Shown: piece by piece, positions 1 to 10,809 of the stretch
Layout: every line of letters starts with the position of its first letter
Numbering within the stretch: position 1 is the first letter of the stretch
Origin: Onthophagus taurus
Taxonomy: Eukaryota > Arthropoda > Insecta > Coleoptera > Scarabaeidae
Length of the DNA stretch: 64,000 bases
Direction: 5' to 3'
NCBI RefSeq assembly: GCF_036711975.1
Contig: NC_091966.1
Span: 40,059,501-40,123,500 of the forward strand
Position numbers and translations under genes: made by a program
The notes under the pieces: generated by a model
What the model saw: only the letters and a program-made list of their open reading frames with translations
What the model was told of the DNA's origin: nothing
Database searches by the model: none

Positions 1-119
1 AAACGAAATTATAATTATTTTTTTTAATTAACCCTTAGAGTAAAGAAATGCATTAAAATCTATTCCAAGTTATGTTAGATTTGATGATCCAAATTTAGAG
101 TTTTACGGATGTTTAAGTT

Positions 120-575
120 TCTTGACTCCGATGTGGAATTATCTGATTAAGATGAAAAAAATTGTGTTCTAAACGAACATAATACCGATTCCGCTCAATC
201 TACTGACGAAGAACCGGATAATGTAGCAATTAGTGAACAAGGTGTTGCACAAAAGTATTTCTACAGAAGAAAGAGATTCAAATGGTCAGCAACTCCACCT
301 GCTAGAAATGTAAGAACACCGCACCATAATATTGTAAAAATACCAATCGTAAAATCCAAAGTAACAAAAGTCGAGCCAATTGCTGGTTGGAATTGTATAT
401 TTGATGATGAGATGTTGCAACAAGTTACTCGCTTGAATGAATCAGAGCTAAATATTCTGATGCTTCAAGAACAGAACTGAAACAATGAACTGGTGAAGAA
501 GTAAAGTGTTTCATTGGTTTGCTTATATATACAGCTATTTTGAAATCAAATCACGAGGATACTTTATTATATATA
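120..575 (+). pseudogene. piggyBac-type transposase relic
   Basis: The plus strand reads as the N-terminal part of a piggyBac (DDE_Tnp_1_7) transposase: an acidic leader, then a stretch ending in RNVRTPHHNIVK, and after a frame change the conserved block FIGLLIYTAILKSNHEDT near 511-572. An in-frame TAA lies near 150 and a TGA near 478, and the reading then shifts frame, so this is dead. Nothing of the catalytic aspartate region is present; the relic stops where the MITE at 613 and its host repeat begin. Family assignment rests on the conserved blocks recognised by eye. Confidence 0.7.
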
Positions 576-612
576 CTTTATTGTTTTAGAATAAAGCTGA
601 AATAAACTTTTT

Positions 613-1073
613 TTAGTGTCGTTAAAAAAATTAAATTTACAGTTCTCTGTAAATTATAACTAAAAATTAAAAAAACATATTTCTGATATTTGAATCAAAT
701 ACATTTGTTGAACTATTTAATTTATATTTGTTTTACACAAAAGTTGGAATAGATTGCATTATTTCACATTTTTTATTAATATTTAATATTATTATTAAAT
801 GACTTAATAAATTATTGATAGATGGCGCTTATATTTTTTTTAAATTCAAATAAACATAGCAACATTTGTTTGTATTCAAAAATTTTCTGAAGTGTCAAAT
901 TAAAAATCCTGTTTTTTAAGATGGATTACGAAAATTACCAAAAGATTAACATCTTAGAATGTTACACATTAGAAAATAAAGTAACTTTTATATAAATTTT
1001 TAGTAGAATAATTTTTAGTTATAATACCGTAATTTACAGGAAACTGTAAATTTAATTTCTTTGACGACACTAA
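613..1073. mobile_element. MITE with ~45-bp terminal inverted repeats, copy 1
   Basis: The ends are inverted repeats starting TTAGTGTCG and ending CGACACTAA, each followed inward by an AAATTTACAG...CTGTAAATT mini-palindrome. The interior is AT-rich and noncoding. A second copy in the opposite orientation lies at 34801-35231. In both places the sequence on one side (1074 to about 1520 here, about 34400-34800 there) is also shared, so the MITE sits within, or is the end of, a larger repeat. Confidence 0.7.
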
Positions 1074-1520
1074 AAAAAAGTTTATTTTTAGCTTTATTCT
1101 AAAACAATAAGAAATAGACCTATATAACCCCATATTTTTGTAATCAGAAAAAAATAACGAATTTAATAAGCGAATAATCACTGGATGTTTCCATTTAAAA
1201 AAACGAAAATTGCCATAATATCTAGAAATCTAAAACCGAAAAATTTTTTTTGGCTACGTCATCAAATTCTCTGTAAAAAAAGTGTCCATATAAGACATAT
1301 ATATATTAGTTATAATACTCCACCTATAATAATAACCAAGTAATTGCACTTGCTGGTTTTACGATATTTTCAATTTTGGCCTCTAGGAGAAAAACAAAAG
1401 ACGATAGCGCTTTGAGGTTTTCGGCATTAGCAGTTTCTCGAAAAACGAGATCATGACATGTAAGCTACTTTTTTTCTAACTCTTATAGTTTCGGAGATAG
1501 CCTATTTGAACATCGAATTT
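1074..1520. repeat. Flanking part of a larger dispersed repeat, copy 1
   Basis: This stretch matches the reverse complement of about 34400-34800, with shared blocks such as CTGGTTTTACGATATTTTC-like, TTTGAGGTTTTCGGCATTAG-like and the segment around the restriction-like GAGATCATGACATG. It has no coding content. Together with 613-1073 it forms a ~0.9-kb repeat present twice in inverted orientation. Confidence 0.65.
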
Positions 1521-1620
1521 GAAACACCCTGTAAGGCATGTACAGGCTGTTTACAAAGCCGGCAAAGTACGGGTTGAAATTACAGTGCCTTGCAGATGCC
1601 AGTTACATATACAATACATA

Positions 1621-1792
1621 TTTATATTGTGGAAAGGGTACTGACAGCTTAGGATTATCTCAAGAAGAGAAGAAATTTGGCATAACCACACAAGCTGTCG
1701 TACAAATTTATATTGTGGAAAGGGCACTGACAGCTTAGGATTATCTCAAGAAGAGAAGAAATTTGGCATAACCACACGAGCTGTCATTAACC
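1621..1792. repeat. 86-bp tandem duplication
   Basis: Two near-identical 86-bp units start at 1621 and 1707 (TTTATATTGTGGAAAGGG) and run into each other, differing at only a few bases. Their short open frame is a by-product of the repeat and I do not regard it as a gene. Confidence 0.85.
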
Positions 1793-1880
1793 CTTTAGCG
1801 ACCAGCAATCTATTTATAGATCAATATAAAAACCTCTTGGGAAAAAGAAATGACACCTCTAAACCCTTCACTCCCACCAT

Positions 1881-2760
1881 TAATAATAATAATAACTTTA
1901 TTAGTGCTCTATGCCCAAGGGTTACACACGTCATTTTAAACAGAATATACAACAAAATACAGACGCAGGAGCCGAGAAGAAAATACAATAAAAATACATT
2001 CATACAATGACAATATCACTCCTTAAAAACTCCTCGACTGAGTAGAACGCACCCGTCATCAGAAAATTCTTCATAACAGTTTTAAATTGCTTGTGTTGTC
2101 GTGCTCTAATAGATTGCGGTAACTTATTATACAAAATCTGACCAGTATACAAATGACCTTTCTGCGTTCCACTCAACCGACAAAAATCTACGCACATGTT
2201 CATACGGTTTCTGGTAAAGTAACTGTGCACGTCGGCGTGCGTCTTATACTGTTCATCATTACTATGAATATACAGCAAACATTTCAGAATAAACAATGAT
2301 GGAAGCGTTAGAATATTCAAGGATTCAAAGGCGAGGCGACAATCTTCCCTATAACTAAGTTTTGCCAACACTCTCACAGCTCTGCGTTGCAAACCAAACA
2401 CATAATTACTTGCTGGACTCCCACCCCAGGCAATAATACCATAGTCAATCATTGAGTGTATCAGCGCATAATACGCTGTTTTGGCCACCTCGACAGATAC
2501 CGAGCTCACTAGTCTACGTAGTAGAAAAATGTTTCTTGAGATCTTTTTACCAATTTCAGCCACATGCACATCAAATTTCAGATCTCTGGAGCTCACCGTT
2601 ATGCCCAGCAATCTAGCAGGGGGGAAATCACCCACACAGTCCCGTTTTAGGGATCGTTGTTTTAGGTATCGGTAATGTGTACTTATCACCAGTACTGATT
2701 TGTAGGCGTATGGGAGTAGTTTGTGAGTGCCCAGTTTGCTTGATTTCGAAGTGCGTGTAC
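1881..2760 (-). pseudogene. 5'-truncated non-LTR retrotransposon (reverse transcriptase C-terminus)
   Basis: The minus strand carries an open frame of about 229 codons (2689 down to 2000) that is the C-terminal end of a LINE reverse transcriptase: LLGITVSSRDLKFDVHV, then ALIHSMIDYGIIAWGG, then LQRRAVRVLAKLSYREDCR. These are the thumb/connection blocks after the catalytic palm; the palm with its YADD box is absent, so the copy is truncated at about 2760 as is usual for target-primed reverse transcription. The frame itself is intact, which suggests a fairly young insertion. After the stop there is a ~115-bp 3' UTR with an AATAAAG sequence and a (TTA)n tail ending near 1881. It lies downstream of the helicase exon on the same strand, possibly inside that gene's next intron. 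Confidence 0.8.
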
Positions 2761-3507
2761 AAGAAAGTATTTTAGTCGTTTATATAAAAAACAAATTGAA
2801 GGTAAATGAGCTGCGTTATTATTTTATTGCAAGAAATGTGTATTCTGAGATATTCACCAAAAGTGCAAAAAATATTCGAGAAATAACGTGGAAAATTTAA
2901 AGGTACGCCACTGTTTGCAAATATCAAGCCGTGAATAACCGTTGCTTTCCGAGAATAGAACATCATTGATTTTTTCCTTTTTGGAAATTTTGGCTCAACA
3001 AATATCGTACCGACTGTAACTTTGGTGTAGAAACTTGAACAAAAAACAGAAGTGATCAGAACAGACGAGACTACAAGCCTGTTATGATTAAAATTATTTT
3101 CTTTTGTCGGTGCACCCCACAGCAAGCTTCAAAATGTGTGGAAGAAACACGCACCATTGCTGAAATTGAAGAGCGCCAAGCTTCAAAGTGTAGGAAGATA
3201 ACACGCATTAGCGTTATTCACCATTGATGAAATTAAAGAGCGCCAAAATGAGGAAGGCGCCTACAGAAATATTGGCAAAGAGTAGACCTTTCAAATAAAA
3301 AAAACCTTATTCAAATCGAGGAATAAGTTCAAAAGTTATTAAAGTTTGAAGCCGGTCATGATTTTAGGTGATGTGTTTTTTATGTCTTTGTTATGTTTTC
3401 CTCTTTAAATTTCTTATCATACATTGCTTATTCATAAGTGATACTATCTTATAATAATGTCTTACTTGTCTATCTTAACGCCAGTTAAGGGCTAAATAAA
3501 ATATTAC
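2761..3507. other. No gene recognised; short 54-bp tandem echo
   Basis: Between the LINE and the helicase exon I see no coding signal with family resemblance. At 3123-3243 a segment starting CAAGCTTCAAA is repeated after about 54 bp with small differences. If the helicase gene is intact, this stretch is the start of its next intron. Confidence 0.5.
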
Positions 3508-5956
3508 CTGCTAAAACACACTGTCCATTGTGTAAATCCAAAAAACTCATTGGGATCATTATTTCGGGTTCGGTCGCTTGCCCCGCTTCATCTATCATGA
3601 TATGTGTAAAATGTCCTTTATCAAATTTTTGTTGAAATAAAGCTCCGAATGTGTTACAAGTGGATATTGTAACTCTATGACGTCCAATTGTAGAAAAATC
3701 AACTCCTAAAACCAATCCATTTGTTGTAACACTCTCAACATTATTTTGTTTATTTGATACAACAGCACAAAACGGTGCTAAATGTTGCGGAATTGTGCCA
3801 TCAACAAGACATTTATAAGCAACCAATCGCACCAAATCCCCCGGATTAACAACACCGGACTCAATAAGTCTGGTTGTAATCAAATTCGCAGCACTATTCG
3901 AAGGAGTTGCAATTAAAATCCTCGAATGAGGAATCATTCTTAAAGTTTGTAAGATCACCTCGACTAAAGTTATCGTTTTTCCCGTTCCGGGGGGTCCAAA
4001 AATAATGTACGGCATTGGGCGACACACGCCATGTAAGATATTTCTCACTGCAATTTTTTGGTGGTCATTTAATTTTTGATTAAACCATTCCAATTTTAAT
4101 TGTAAATCATTTTTCTCGTTTTGTATTAATCGATTTGGTTCGATAAAATTAATTTGGGGTGATTTAACAATGATTTTAGTGGGAAATAAAATTTCCCTTG
4201 CCAAATTTCGCACTGCCAAAGACACGGCGTGATGTAATCTTTTTAATTTCATTCGAGCTGGTTTTACTTGAATCGAGTAATCTTCGCCGTTATAACTGTT
4301 ATGGAATGAGTCGTGAAATTTTAAATATAAATGTTTTGCGCCGACTTTTTCGACAATTCCTTCGAATGAAGTTGAATTTGCGTTATAAGAGTCTTTTATG
4401 ATTATTGTATCGCCTACCATAATTGAAGGTCTTTGTTCGATTAAGTTTTCAATTTCTAACATTAAAAATTCACCGTTTTTTATAAACGGGGTTTGATCTC
4501 GATCGTATTTTCTTATTGCAATTAATTCGGCGATTTCTTCTAAGTATAATAAAGTGTGGAAACGATCCTCGTAAAATTGGAACGCTAAAGGCTCGTTTAA
4601 AACGTGTTTATTTTTTTTTAAATCGTCAATTATTTCTTCTTTGGGTTTATTTTGTAATAAAATGTTCCATAATTTCTCGGGGATATTGTATGGGGGAATT
4701 TTTATTGGTATAAATCGTTTTGTTGTGTTCGAACGCGACGCTCTAATGTAATTTCCATCGATTTCGCGAAAATTCCTCGCTTTAAAAAGTAATTCTTGTT
4801 TGTTAAAGTTGTTTCGTTGTCTGGGATGATAATCATTTTTTAATAAAGTTGTATTTAAAGTTCGGACATAAATTGTATCCTCAAATCGAAAAGTAATCGA
4901 TTCTCTCGAATTCCCAGCTGTGTTAATTCTTAATGAACCGATTAAAAAAATTTCTTCATCTTTTTTAATCGTTAAAGGAAATTCATTGGGGTACTCGATT
5001 TTAATAAATCCCCCTAAATTTTGAGTTTCAACCCCACTCAAAATTACATCCACATCCTTTTTATTTTTAATTCGAAATCGAAACGATTTTTCTTCGTTTA
5101 AATAACAAAAATCAATGCTAACTTCATCATCAATTTCAATATTGTCATCTTCAATTTCTCGTTGAGTTTTAAATTTATTAATTAGACCAAAATTTCCATG
5201 TGAATTTGGTATAATCTTAATAGACCTCCAATTACACCTATCTTGCTCACTTTCAATAATCTCGGTTATAACTTTATCACCAATTTTTGGTGAAAACCCC
5301 ATACAAAGAGATTCACGATTAAAAAATATGTTTGAATTAATTTGGCCTTCCCCATCAAATTGATTCCATTTCTTAACAACACCTTCAATAATTTTAGGCC
5401 GTAAAGGGTTTATTTTAACCACTTCAACTACTTTTTTATTTAAATCACGTTCGGTTTCATCAAGAATGCATTTGGCTTCGATTTGTAACCAATCTCCTTC
5501 TATTGGAATAAATTCTGTTTTAACATTATTTAAATTTAATTGTAAATTTCCTGGATTTACGTATAATACACGACATTCGCGTTTAATTAGTTGTACTATA
5601 AGTGTTTTAAAACACCATGTTGCTTGTTTATTAGATTCCGTAATACTCCAATCATCTTGAATAATTTTTAGGTTAGCTACTTTTTCCAGATCATCTTCAA
5701 AGTATGTTATGTATGAAACTAATTGGTTTATTTCGAAATCACTATCATAAGGAAATGTGTAATTATCATCGATTATAATCTCCTTTTCTGTAATATTTGT
5801 TATTTTCCCCGTTTTGAAATAACAATCACCTTCTTTATTATCAGATTTTTCTTGGTTTTCTTCTTCTTCGATTTCCTCGATATTAAAAGCGTTTGAGGCA
5901 TCCTCTAATGCTTCAACATTAGATGTATTTCCAAATAAATTTAATAACCATCTCAT
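3508..5956 (-). CDS. armi: Armitage/MOV10L1-like RNA helicase, N-terminal exon (partial)
   Basis: This 816-codon exon encodes an UPF1-like superfamily 1 RNA helicase of the Armitage/MOV10L1 type, which in insects works in piRNA biogenesis in germline granules and at mitochondria (family knowledge). The start ATG at 5956 opens MRWLLNLFGNTSNVEALE, followed by an acidic patch, a long beta-rich N-terminal region, and the first RecA-like domain with Walker A GPPGTGKT near residue 655 and Walker B DEAGQ near 789. The frame ends in a clean donor, TTAGCAG|GTAATA, right after the CVLAG block, where relatives continue with the ATP-sensing loop. The second RecA domain and helicase motifs IV-VI are not in 1-3500, so the gene either runs off the left edge through an intron filled with transposon debris or is truncated. 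The 5' 400 bases plus promoter have been copied several times upstream. The family call is good; orthology to armi rather than another MOV10-like gene is probable. Confidence 0.78.
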
Positions 5957-6095
5957 CGTATTTATTTAGGTTTTATTTTACACACATAACCTTACTTTAC
6001 AACGTGAGTGAATTTGAAAGTTTATTGACATTAAGAACAAAAATACAAATGAAGTTAGGTTCAAATTAATTTTTAAATCTATTTAATTTAAAATA
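5957..6095 (-). promoter_or_regulatory. Upstream region of the helicase gene (unit 0 of the array)
   Basis: The 140 bp upstream of the helicase ATG carry the sequence (ACACATAACCTTACTTTACA and onward) that recurs upstream of every truncated copy to the right. It is the likely promoter and 5' UTR. I see no clear TATA box. Its conservation together with the first codons shows that promoter and exon start were duplicated as one unit. Confidence 0.45.
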
Positions 6096-6635
6096 TTGCA
6101 AATTTCCTGGATTAATATAAAGTATACGAGATTCACGTTTAATTAGTTGTATATAAGTGTTTAAAAAAACCACGTTGCTTGTTTATCAAATTTCCTTACA
6201 CTTCAATCATCTTCAATAATTTTTAGGTTAGCTACATTTTCCAGATTATCTTGAAAGATGTTATGTTTGAAACTAATTGGTTTATTTCGAAATCGCTATC
6301 ATAAGGAAATGTGTAGTTATCATCGATTATAATCTCCTTTTCTGTAATACTTGTTATTTTACCCGTTTTGAAATTACAATCACCTTCTTTATTTTCAGAT
6401 TTTTCTTAGTTTTCTTCTTCGATATTAAAAGCGTTTGAAGCATCCTCTAATGCTTCAATATTAGATGTATTTCCAAATAAATTTAATAACCATCTCATCG
6501 TATTTATTTAGGTTTTATTTTACACACATAACCTTACTTTACAACGTGAGTGAATTTGAAAGTTTATTGACATTAAGACAAAAATACAAGTGAAGTTAGG
6601 TTCAAATTAATTTTTAAATCTATTTAATTTAAAAT
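6096..6635 (-). pseudogene. Tandem copy 1 of the helicase 5' end
   Basis: This unit repeats the first ~135 codons of the helicase exon together with its upstream sequence. The copy of the start codon lies at 6498. The reading frame is damaged by small deletions and a stop in the acidic patch (TTCTTAGTTTTC in place of the gene's TTCTTGGTTTTC). It ends exactly where the next unit begins, at the junction TTTAATTTAAAATATTG. There is no helicase domain behind it, so no enzyme can be made from it. Confidence 0.8.
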
Positions 6636-7080
6636 ATTGCAAATTTCCTGGATTAACATAAAGTATACGAGATTTGCGTTTAATTAGTTATATATAAGTG
6701 TTTAAAAGCACCACGTTGCTTGTTTATTAATTTTCCTTATGCTCAAATCATTTTCAATAATTTTTAGGTTAGCTACTTTTTCCAGATCATCTTGAAAGTA
6801 TGTTATGTGTGAAACTAATTGGTTTATTTGAAAGTCGCTATCATAAGGAAATGTGTAATTATCATAGATTATAATCTCCTTTTCTGTAATATTTGTTATT
6901 TTCTCCGTTTTGAAATAAAAATCACCTTCGTTATTTTCAGATTCTTTTTGGGTTTCTTCTTCTTCGATTTCCTTGATATTAAAAGCGTTTGAGGCATCCT
7001 CTGATGCTTCAATATTAGATGTATTTCCAAATAAACTTAATAACCATCAAACCATTTCATTTTATTTATTTAGGTTTTAT
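6636..7080 (-). pseudogene. Tandem copy 2 of the helicase 5' end
   Basis: A second degenerate unit with the start-codon region at about 7060, where a 6-base insertion separates ATG from the copy of MRWLL. The upstream part is cut short near 7080, after which unrelated sequence begins. Several codons in the acidic patch are preserved (NAFNIKEIEEEE-like), so it is clearly derived from the same exon. Confidence 0.75.
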
Positions 7081-7937
7081 TTTAAACTCATAACCTTAAT
7101 TAATTAACCCAGATCTATAAATAAATCGTGGTGTAAATATAACCTTAATCGCATTGGATAAATTTAAATTAATTGGACGCAAAATATTTCTCTCAGAACA
7201 GATCAAGTACTTTATATGCTAAACCAGGTGTTAGTAAGAAATTATTTGCATTGAATGGTATGTAGTATGATGGTTTATGGTTGAAGTTTTAATGCAAACA
7301 TCTTGTACAAGGAGGTATACTTATTAATAGCGTATTAGAGAATTATTGAGTAACTCCTACAATTTTCTACTACAATTGATTTAAAAATGTACAATCATTT
7401 TTATTCTAATTTATTAAGTAAACTGTTATTGTCAAAGTACAATAGATGAGATTCTATATTTATAAGTGCAAACGTCACTGCTCAGGATGCATACTTTTCT
7501 CATTAAATATAACGAAACTTTTCTTGATGGTCTGGTGTACGCAGATTTGAAAGAAATTTTAAGTTATTGATAGGAAATGTTTTTAGGAGCATTGATTCTG
7601 AACTGTATATTGCAGCTTATTCGCTAATGTCACATTTTTGTATTCCAAAAATATGAAGAAGGCTGTTAAACCGATAACCTCCTCAAAGCTTACTACATTT
7701 TGTATGCTTCTTAGCGGAATTTCTTTTTTATTGATAAACATATCACAAAACGAACTTATTTGTTGATATGTATTTCGATATCAGATAACATCGTCATTCT
7801 ACTGATTGCAACCCAATTTATTAATTTCCTTAATGATTCATGAGAGTTAACTGGCCAAACTAATTTATTTATTTATTTATTTTACTTCCGAAATTACAGG
7901 GTTGCCCCTAATTACAAATTTCAGAACTTAAGTCTAC
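7081..7937. other. Unassigned AT-rich sequence
   Basis: I see no gene, clear repeat or recognisable transposase in this 0.86-kb stretch. Near 7860 a short (TTTA)n run leads into the MITE that starts at 7938. It may be an old, fully decayed insertion, because it interrupts the helicase-derived tandem array. Confidence 0.4.
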
Positions 7938-8340
7938 TATACTCTGTTTTTAAACTAGGAGGAGTAAACACGAAAGTCAGATTTACACTAGGAAAAATCA
8001 CCAGAAAATATCACTAGATATTTTGGCGGTAAATTTAAATTAATAATTATTATTATTTATTTATTTACTTATTATTGTATTTATTTTCGTTTGTTATCGT
8101 CAACACTAAACATACAAATTAACATTGAAGTTATGAGTGTATTTATTTCAAAATATAATAAAGAAGGGTTTAAGAACACAAAATTTACAATAATGACACG
8201 AAACTGTCGAATTGTCAATAACCTAACCTTCAAATTCAAAATTGCCTATGTGTGAACCTTCCTCGCATTCAACCAATCACGTGGAAGGTCAATCTGGTGA
8301 CAAATTTAAAATACTCCTCCTGGTTTAAAAACAGAGTATA
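7938..8340. mobile_element. 403-bp MITE, copy A
   Basis: The ends are inverted repeats of about 29 bp, starting TATACTCTGTTTTTAAAC and finishing with its complement, GTTTAAAAACAGAGTATA. The interior is noncoding and AT-rich. A second, directly oriented copy lies at 8989-9387, with a minisatellite between the two. Confidence 0.85.
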
Positions 8341-8893
8341 ATTGCCAAAGAAAACTTCAAGGTATAATTAATGTTTGTAAACAAAACTAACCTTACCTAA
8401 CATTCCTTCACGCTATAATTGACATTACAAAAGAAAACTTCACGCTATAATTGCCATTACTAATTGCCAAAGAAAACTTCATGGTATAATTAATGTTTGT
8501 AAACAAAACTAACCTTACCGAACATTCCTTCACGCTATAATTGACATTACAAAAGAAAACTTCACGCTATAATTGCCATTACAAATTGCCAAAGAAAACT
8601 TCATGGTATAATTAATGTTTGTAAACAAAACTAACCTTACCGAACATTCCTTCACGCTATAATTGACATTACAAAAGAAAACTTCACGCTATAATTGCCA
8701 TTATAAATTGCCAAAGAATACTTCATGGTATAATTAATGTTTGTAAACAAAACTAACCTTACCGAACATTCCTTCACGCTATAATTGACATTACAAAAGA
8801 AAACTTCACGCTATAATTGCCATTACTAATTGCCAAAGAATACTTCATGGTATAATTAATGTTTGTAAACAAAACTAACCTTACCTAACATTC
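8341..8893. repeat. 122-bp minisatellite, about 4.5 units
   Basis: Units start at 8341, 8463, 8585, 8707 and 8829 (ATTGCCAAAGAA...) with an exact 122-bp period. Within each unit the element CTTCACGCTATAATTG also recurs in variant form, so the unit itself arose from a smaller duplication. The array begins immediately at the end of the MITE at 8340. The units are almost identical, so the array is young or homogenised. Confidence 0.92.
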
Positions 8894-8988
8894 AGCGTCT
8901 GAAGATACAGGGCTAAACCCGAAACTTAAAAATATACAACTTAGCGCTGAATAACAATTAAAACTAGAACTAACACTTGCACTAGAAC
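8894..8988. repeat. Fragment of the TAGAAC hairpin repeat family
   Basis: This short piece (GGGCTAAACCCGAAAC, then AACTAGAACTAACAC) belongs to the same family as the copies at 16140-16281, 35405-35510, 40815-40862 and 58545-59075. It ends directly at the second MITE copy. Confidence 0.7.
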
Positions 8989-9387
8989 TATACTCTGTTT
9001 TTAAACCAGGAGGAGTAAAGGCGAAAGTCAGATTTACACTGGAAAAAATCACCAGAAAATATCACTAGATATTTTGGCGGTAAATTTAAATTAATAATTA
9101 TTATTTATTTATTTACTTATTATTGTATTTATTTTCGTTTGTTATCGTCAACACTATACATACAAATTAACATTGAAGTTATGAGTGTATTTATTTCAAA
9201 ATATAATAAAAAAGGGTTTAAGAACACAAAATATACAATAATGACACGAAACTGTCGAATTATCAATTACCTAACCTTCAAATTCAAAATTGCCTGTGTG
9301 TGAACTTCCTCGCATTCAACCAATCACGTGCAAGGTCAATCTTGTGACAAATTTAAAATACTCCTCCTGGTTTAAAAACAGAGTATA
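8989..9387. mobile_element. 399-bp MITE, copy B
   Basis: A direct second copy of the element at 7938-8340, with the same TATACTCTG...CAGAGTATA ends and nearly the same interior. The two copies plus the minisatellite between them look like a 1.45-kb composite. Confidence 0.85.
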
Positions 9388-9592
9388 GTACATAATATAA
9401 CCAACAAAAATAACAAAACAACCAAGATCAAGCATAAATGTTAATTAACCCATCACAGAACGCGCGGAGGATATATTGAACCAAAACTTTAAAAAATGAA
9501 CAGAATTACATCACAAATTACAGAATTCAATGACAAAAATCAAGTTTGGCTACTGGGTGGCTGCAGCACTTATCAAATGTGTCAAATGTTGT
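9388..9592. other. Short unassigned spacer
   Basis: No recognisable feature in these 205 bases between MITE copy B and the resumption of the helicase-derived array. Confidence 0.4.
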
Positions 9593-10349
9593 ACTTACTT
9601 TACAACGTGAGTGAATTTGAAAGTTTATTGACATTAAGAACAAAAATACAAGTGAAGTTAGGTTCAAATTAATTTTTAAATCTATTTAATTTAAAATATT
9701 GTAAATTTCCTGGATTTACATAAAGTATACGAGATTCGCGTTTAATTAGTTGTATATAAGTGTTTAAAAACACCACGTTACTTGTTTATTAATTTTCCTT
9801 ATGCTCAAATCATTTTCAATAATTTTTAGGTTAGCTACTTTTTCCAGATCATCTTGAAAGTATGTTGTGTGGAACTAATTGGTTTATTTCGAAATCGCTA
9901 TCATAAGGAAATGTGTAATTATCATCGATTATAATCTCCTTTTCTGTAAAACTTGTTATTTTACCCGTTTTGAAATAACAATCACCTTCTTTATTTTGAA
10001 ATTTTTCTTGGATTTCTTCTTCTTCAATTTCCTCGATATTAAAAGCGTTTGGGGCATCCTCTAATACTTCAATATTAAATGTGTTTCCAAATAAATTTAA
10101 TAACCATCCCATCGTATTTATTTAGGTTTTATTTTCCACGCATAACCTTACTTTACAACTTCAGTGAATTTGAAAGTTGATTGACATTAAGAACAAAAAT
10201 ACAAGTGAAGTTAGGTTCAAATTAATTTTTAAATCTATTTAATTTAAAATATTGTTAATTTCCTGGATTTACATAAAGTATACGACATTCGCGTTTAATT
10301 AGTTGTATATAAGTGTTTAAAAACACCACGTTGTTTCTTTATTAATTTT
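9593..10349 (-). pseudogene. Tandem copy 3 of the helicase 5' end (87-codon frame still open)
   Basis: This is the best preserved copy. From the ATG at 10112 it reads MGWLLNLFGNTFNIEVLEDA and stays open for 87 codons through the acidic patch and the FKTGKI and IIIDDNYTFPYDSDF blocks, with only substitutions against the gene, before a frame break near 9860. Upstream sequence at both edges belongs to neighbouring units: the tail 9593-9698 and the truncated start 10253-10349. The preserved frame suggests a recent duplication rather than selection, because no helicase domain follows. Confidence 0.78.
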
Positions 10350-10809
10350 CGAAATGTATATCAAAACGTCACAAAACCTAAAAAACTTGTTCCTATAGTA
10401 TTTCGTCGCACTCGATTTATATTTTTAGATTTAGAACATTCTTCAATTTTAACGTGTTAACTCGTAATTTTGTCTTTAATTTTTAAAAATTTTATTCAAA
10501 TAATCACCTTTGTAAACTTAATATTTAACGATATGACTTTTCTGTGAACTCTTGTAAAACTGTAAGTACTATTTTTTATATCTTTTTTATTATATTTTTA
10601 TAAATTTAACTGTCATGTCAATTTTCAAGACTCTTTTTTCTTTTTTGTTAAATTGAACGATTCTTAATCTTATTGTAGTCTCTGAGGATGGCCATGGGCC
10701 GAAACTAGTCAGACTTAATTAATAAAACCAGTTTCAAAAGTACAAATTGAGAATATTAAATTTAATTACCTTTTCATAATTTAACAACTGGTAAAACGGA
10801 TTTTAATTA
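10350..10809 (+). mobile_element. Relic insertion with a hammerhead-like motif (Penelope-like?)
   Basis: About 460 bp of AT-rich sequence splits the array. It has no coding content but carries at 10677-10715 a sequence with all parts of a hammerhead ribozyme (described separately). Such motifs are known from Penelope-like retroelements and retrozymes, so the insertion may be a short end of one; that assignment is inference. Confidence 0.35.
10677..10715 (+). ncRNA. Candidate hammerhead ribozyme, minimal stem III type
   Basis: Reading the plus strand: AGTCT (10677-10681), core CTGAGGA (10682-10688), stem II GGCC-ATG-GGCC (10690-10700), core GAAA (10701-10704), a two-base-loop stem III around ACTAGT, cleavage triplet GTC ending at 10710, then AGACT (10711-10715). 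AGTCT and AGACT pair perfectly as stem I. The core differs from CTGATGA only at position 7, which is known to accept any base. One unpaired T (10689) sits before stem II. Stem I is only 5 bp, so activity is uncertain. Confidence 0.45.

Noticed and set aside
1538-1738. 66-codon plus-strand open frame
   Set aside because: It spans the 86-bp tandem duplication and shows no protein family features.
2772-3125. 117-codon minus-strand open frame
   Set aside because: No family resemblance, no promoter or splice context, AT-rich random-looking composition; likely chance.
4198-5660. Plus-strand open frames inside the helicase exon
   Set aside because: Shadows of the 816-codon minus-strand helicase frame.
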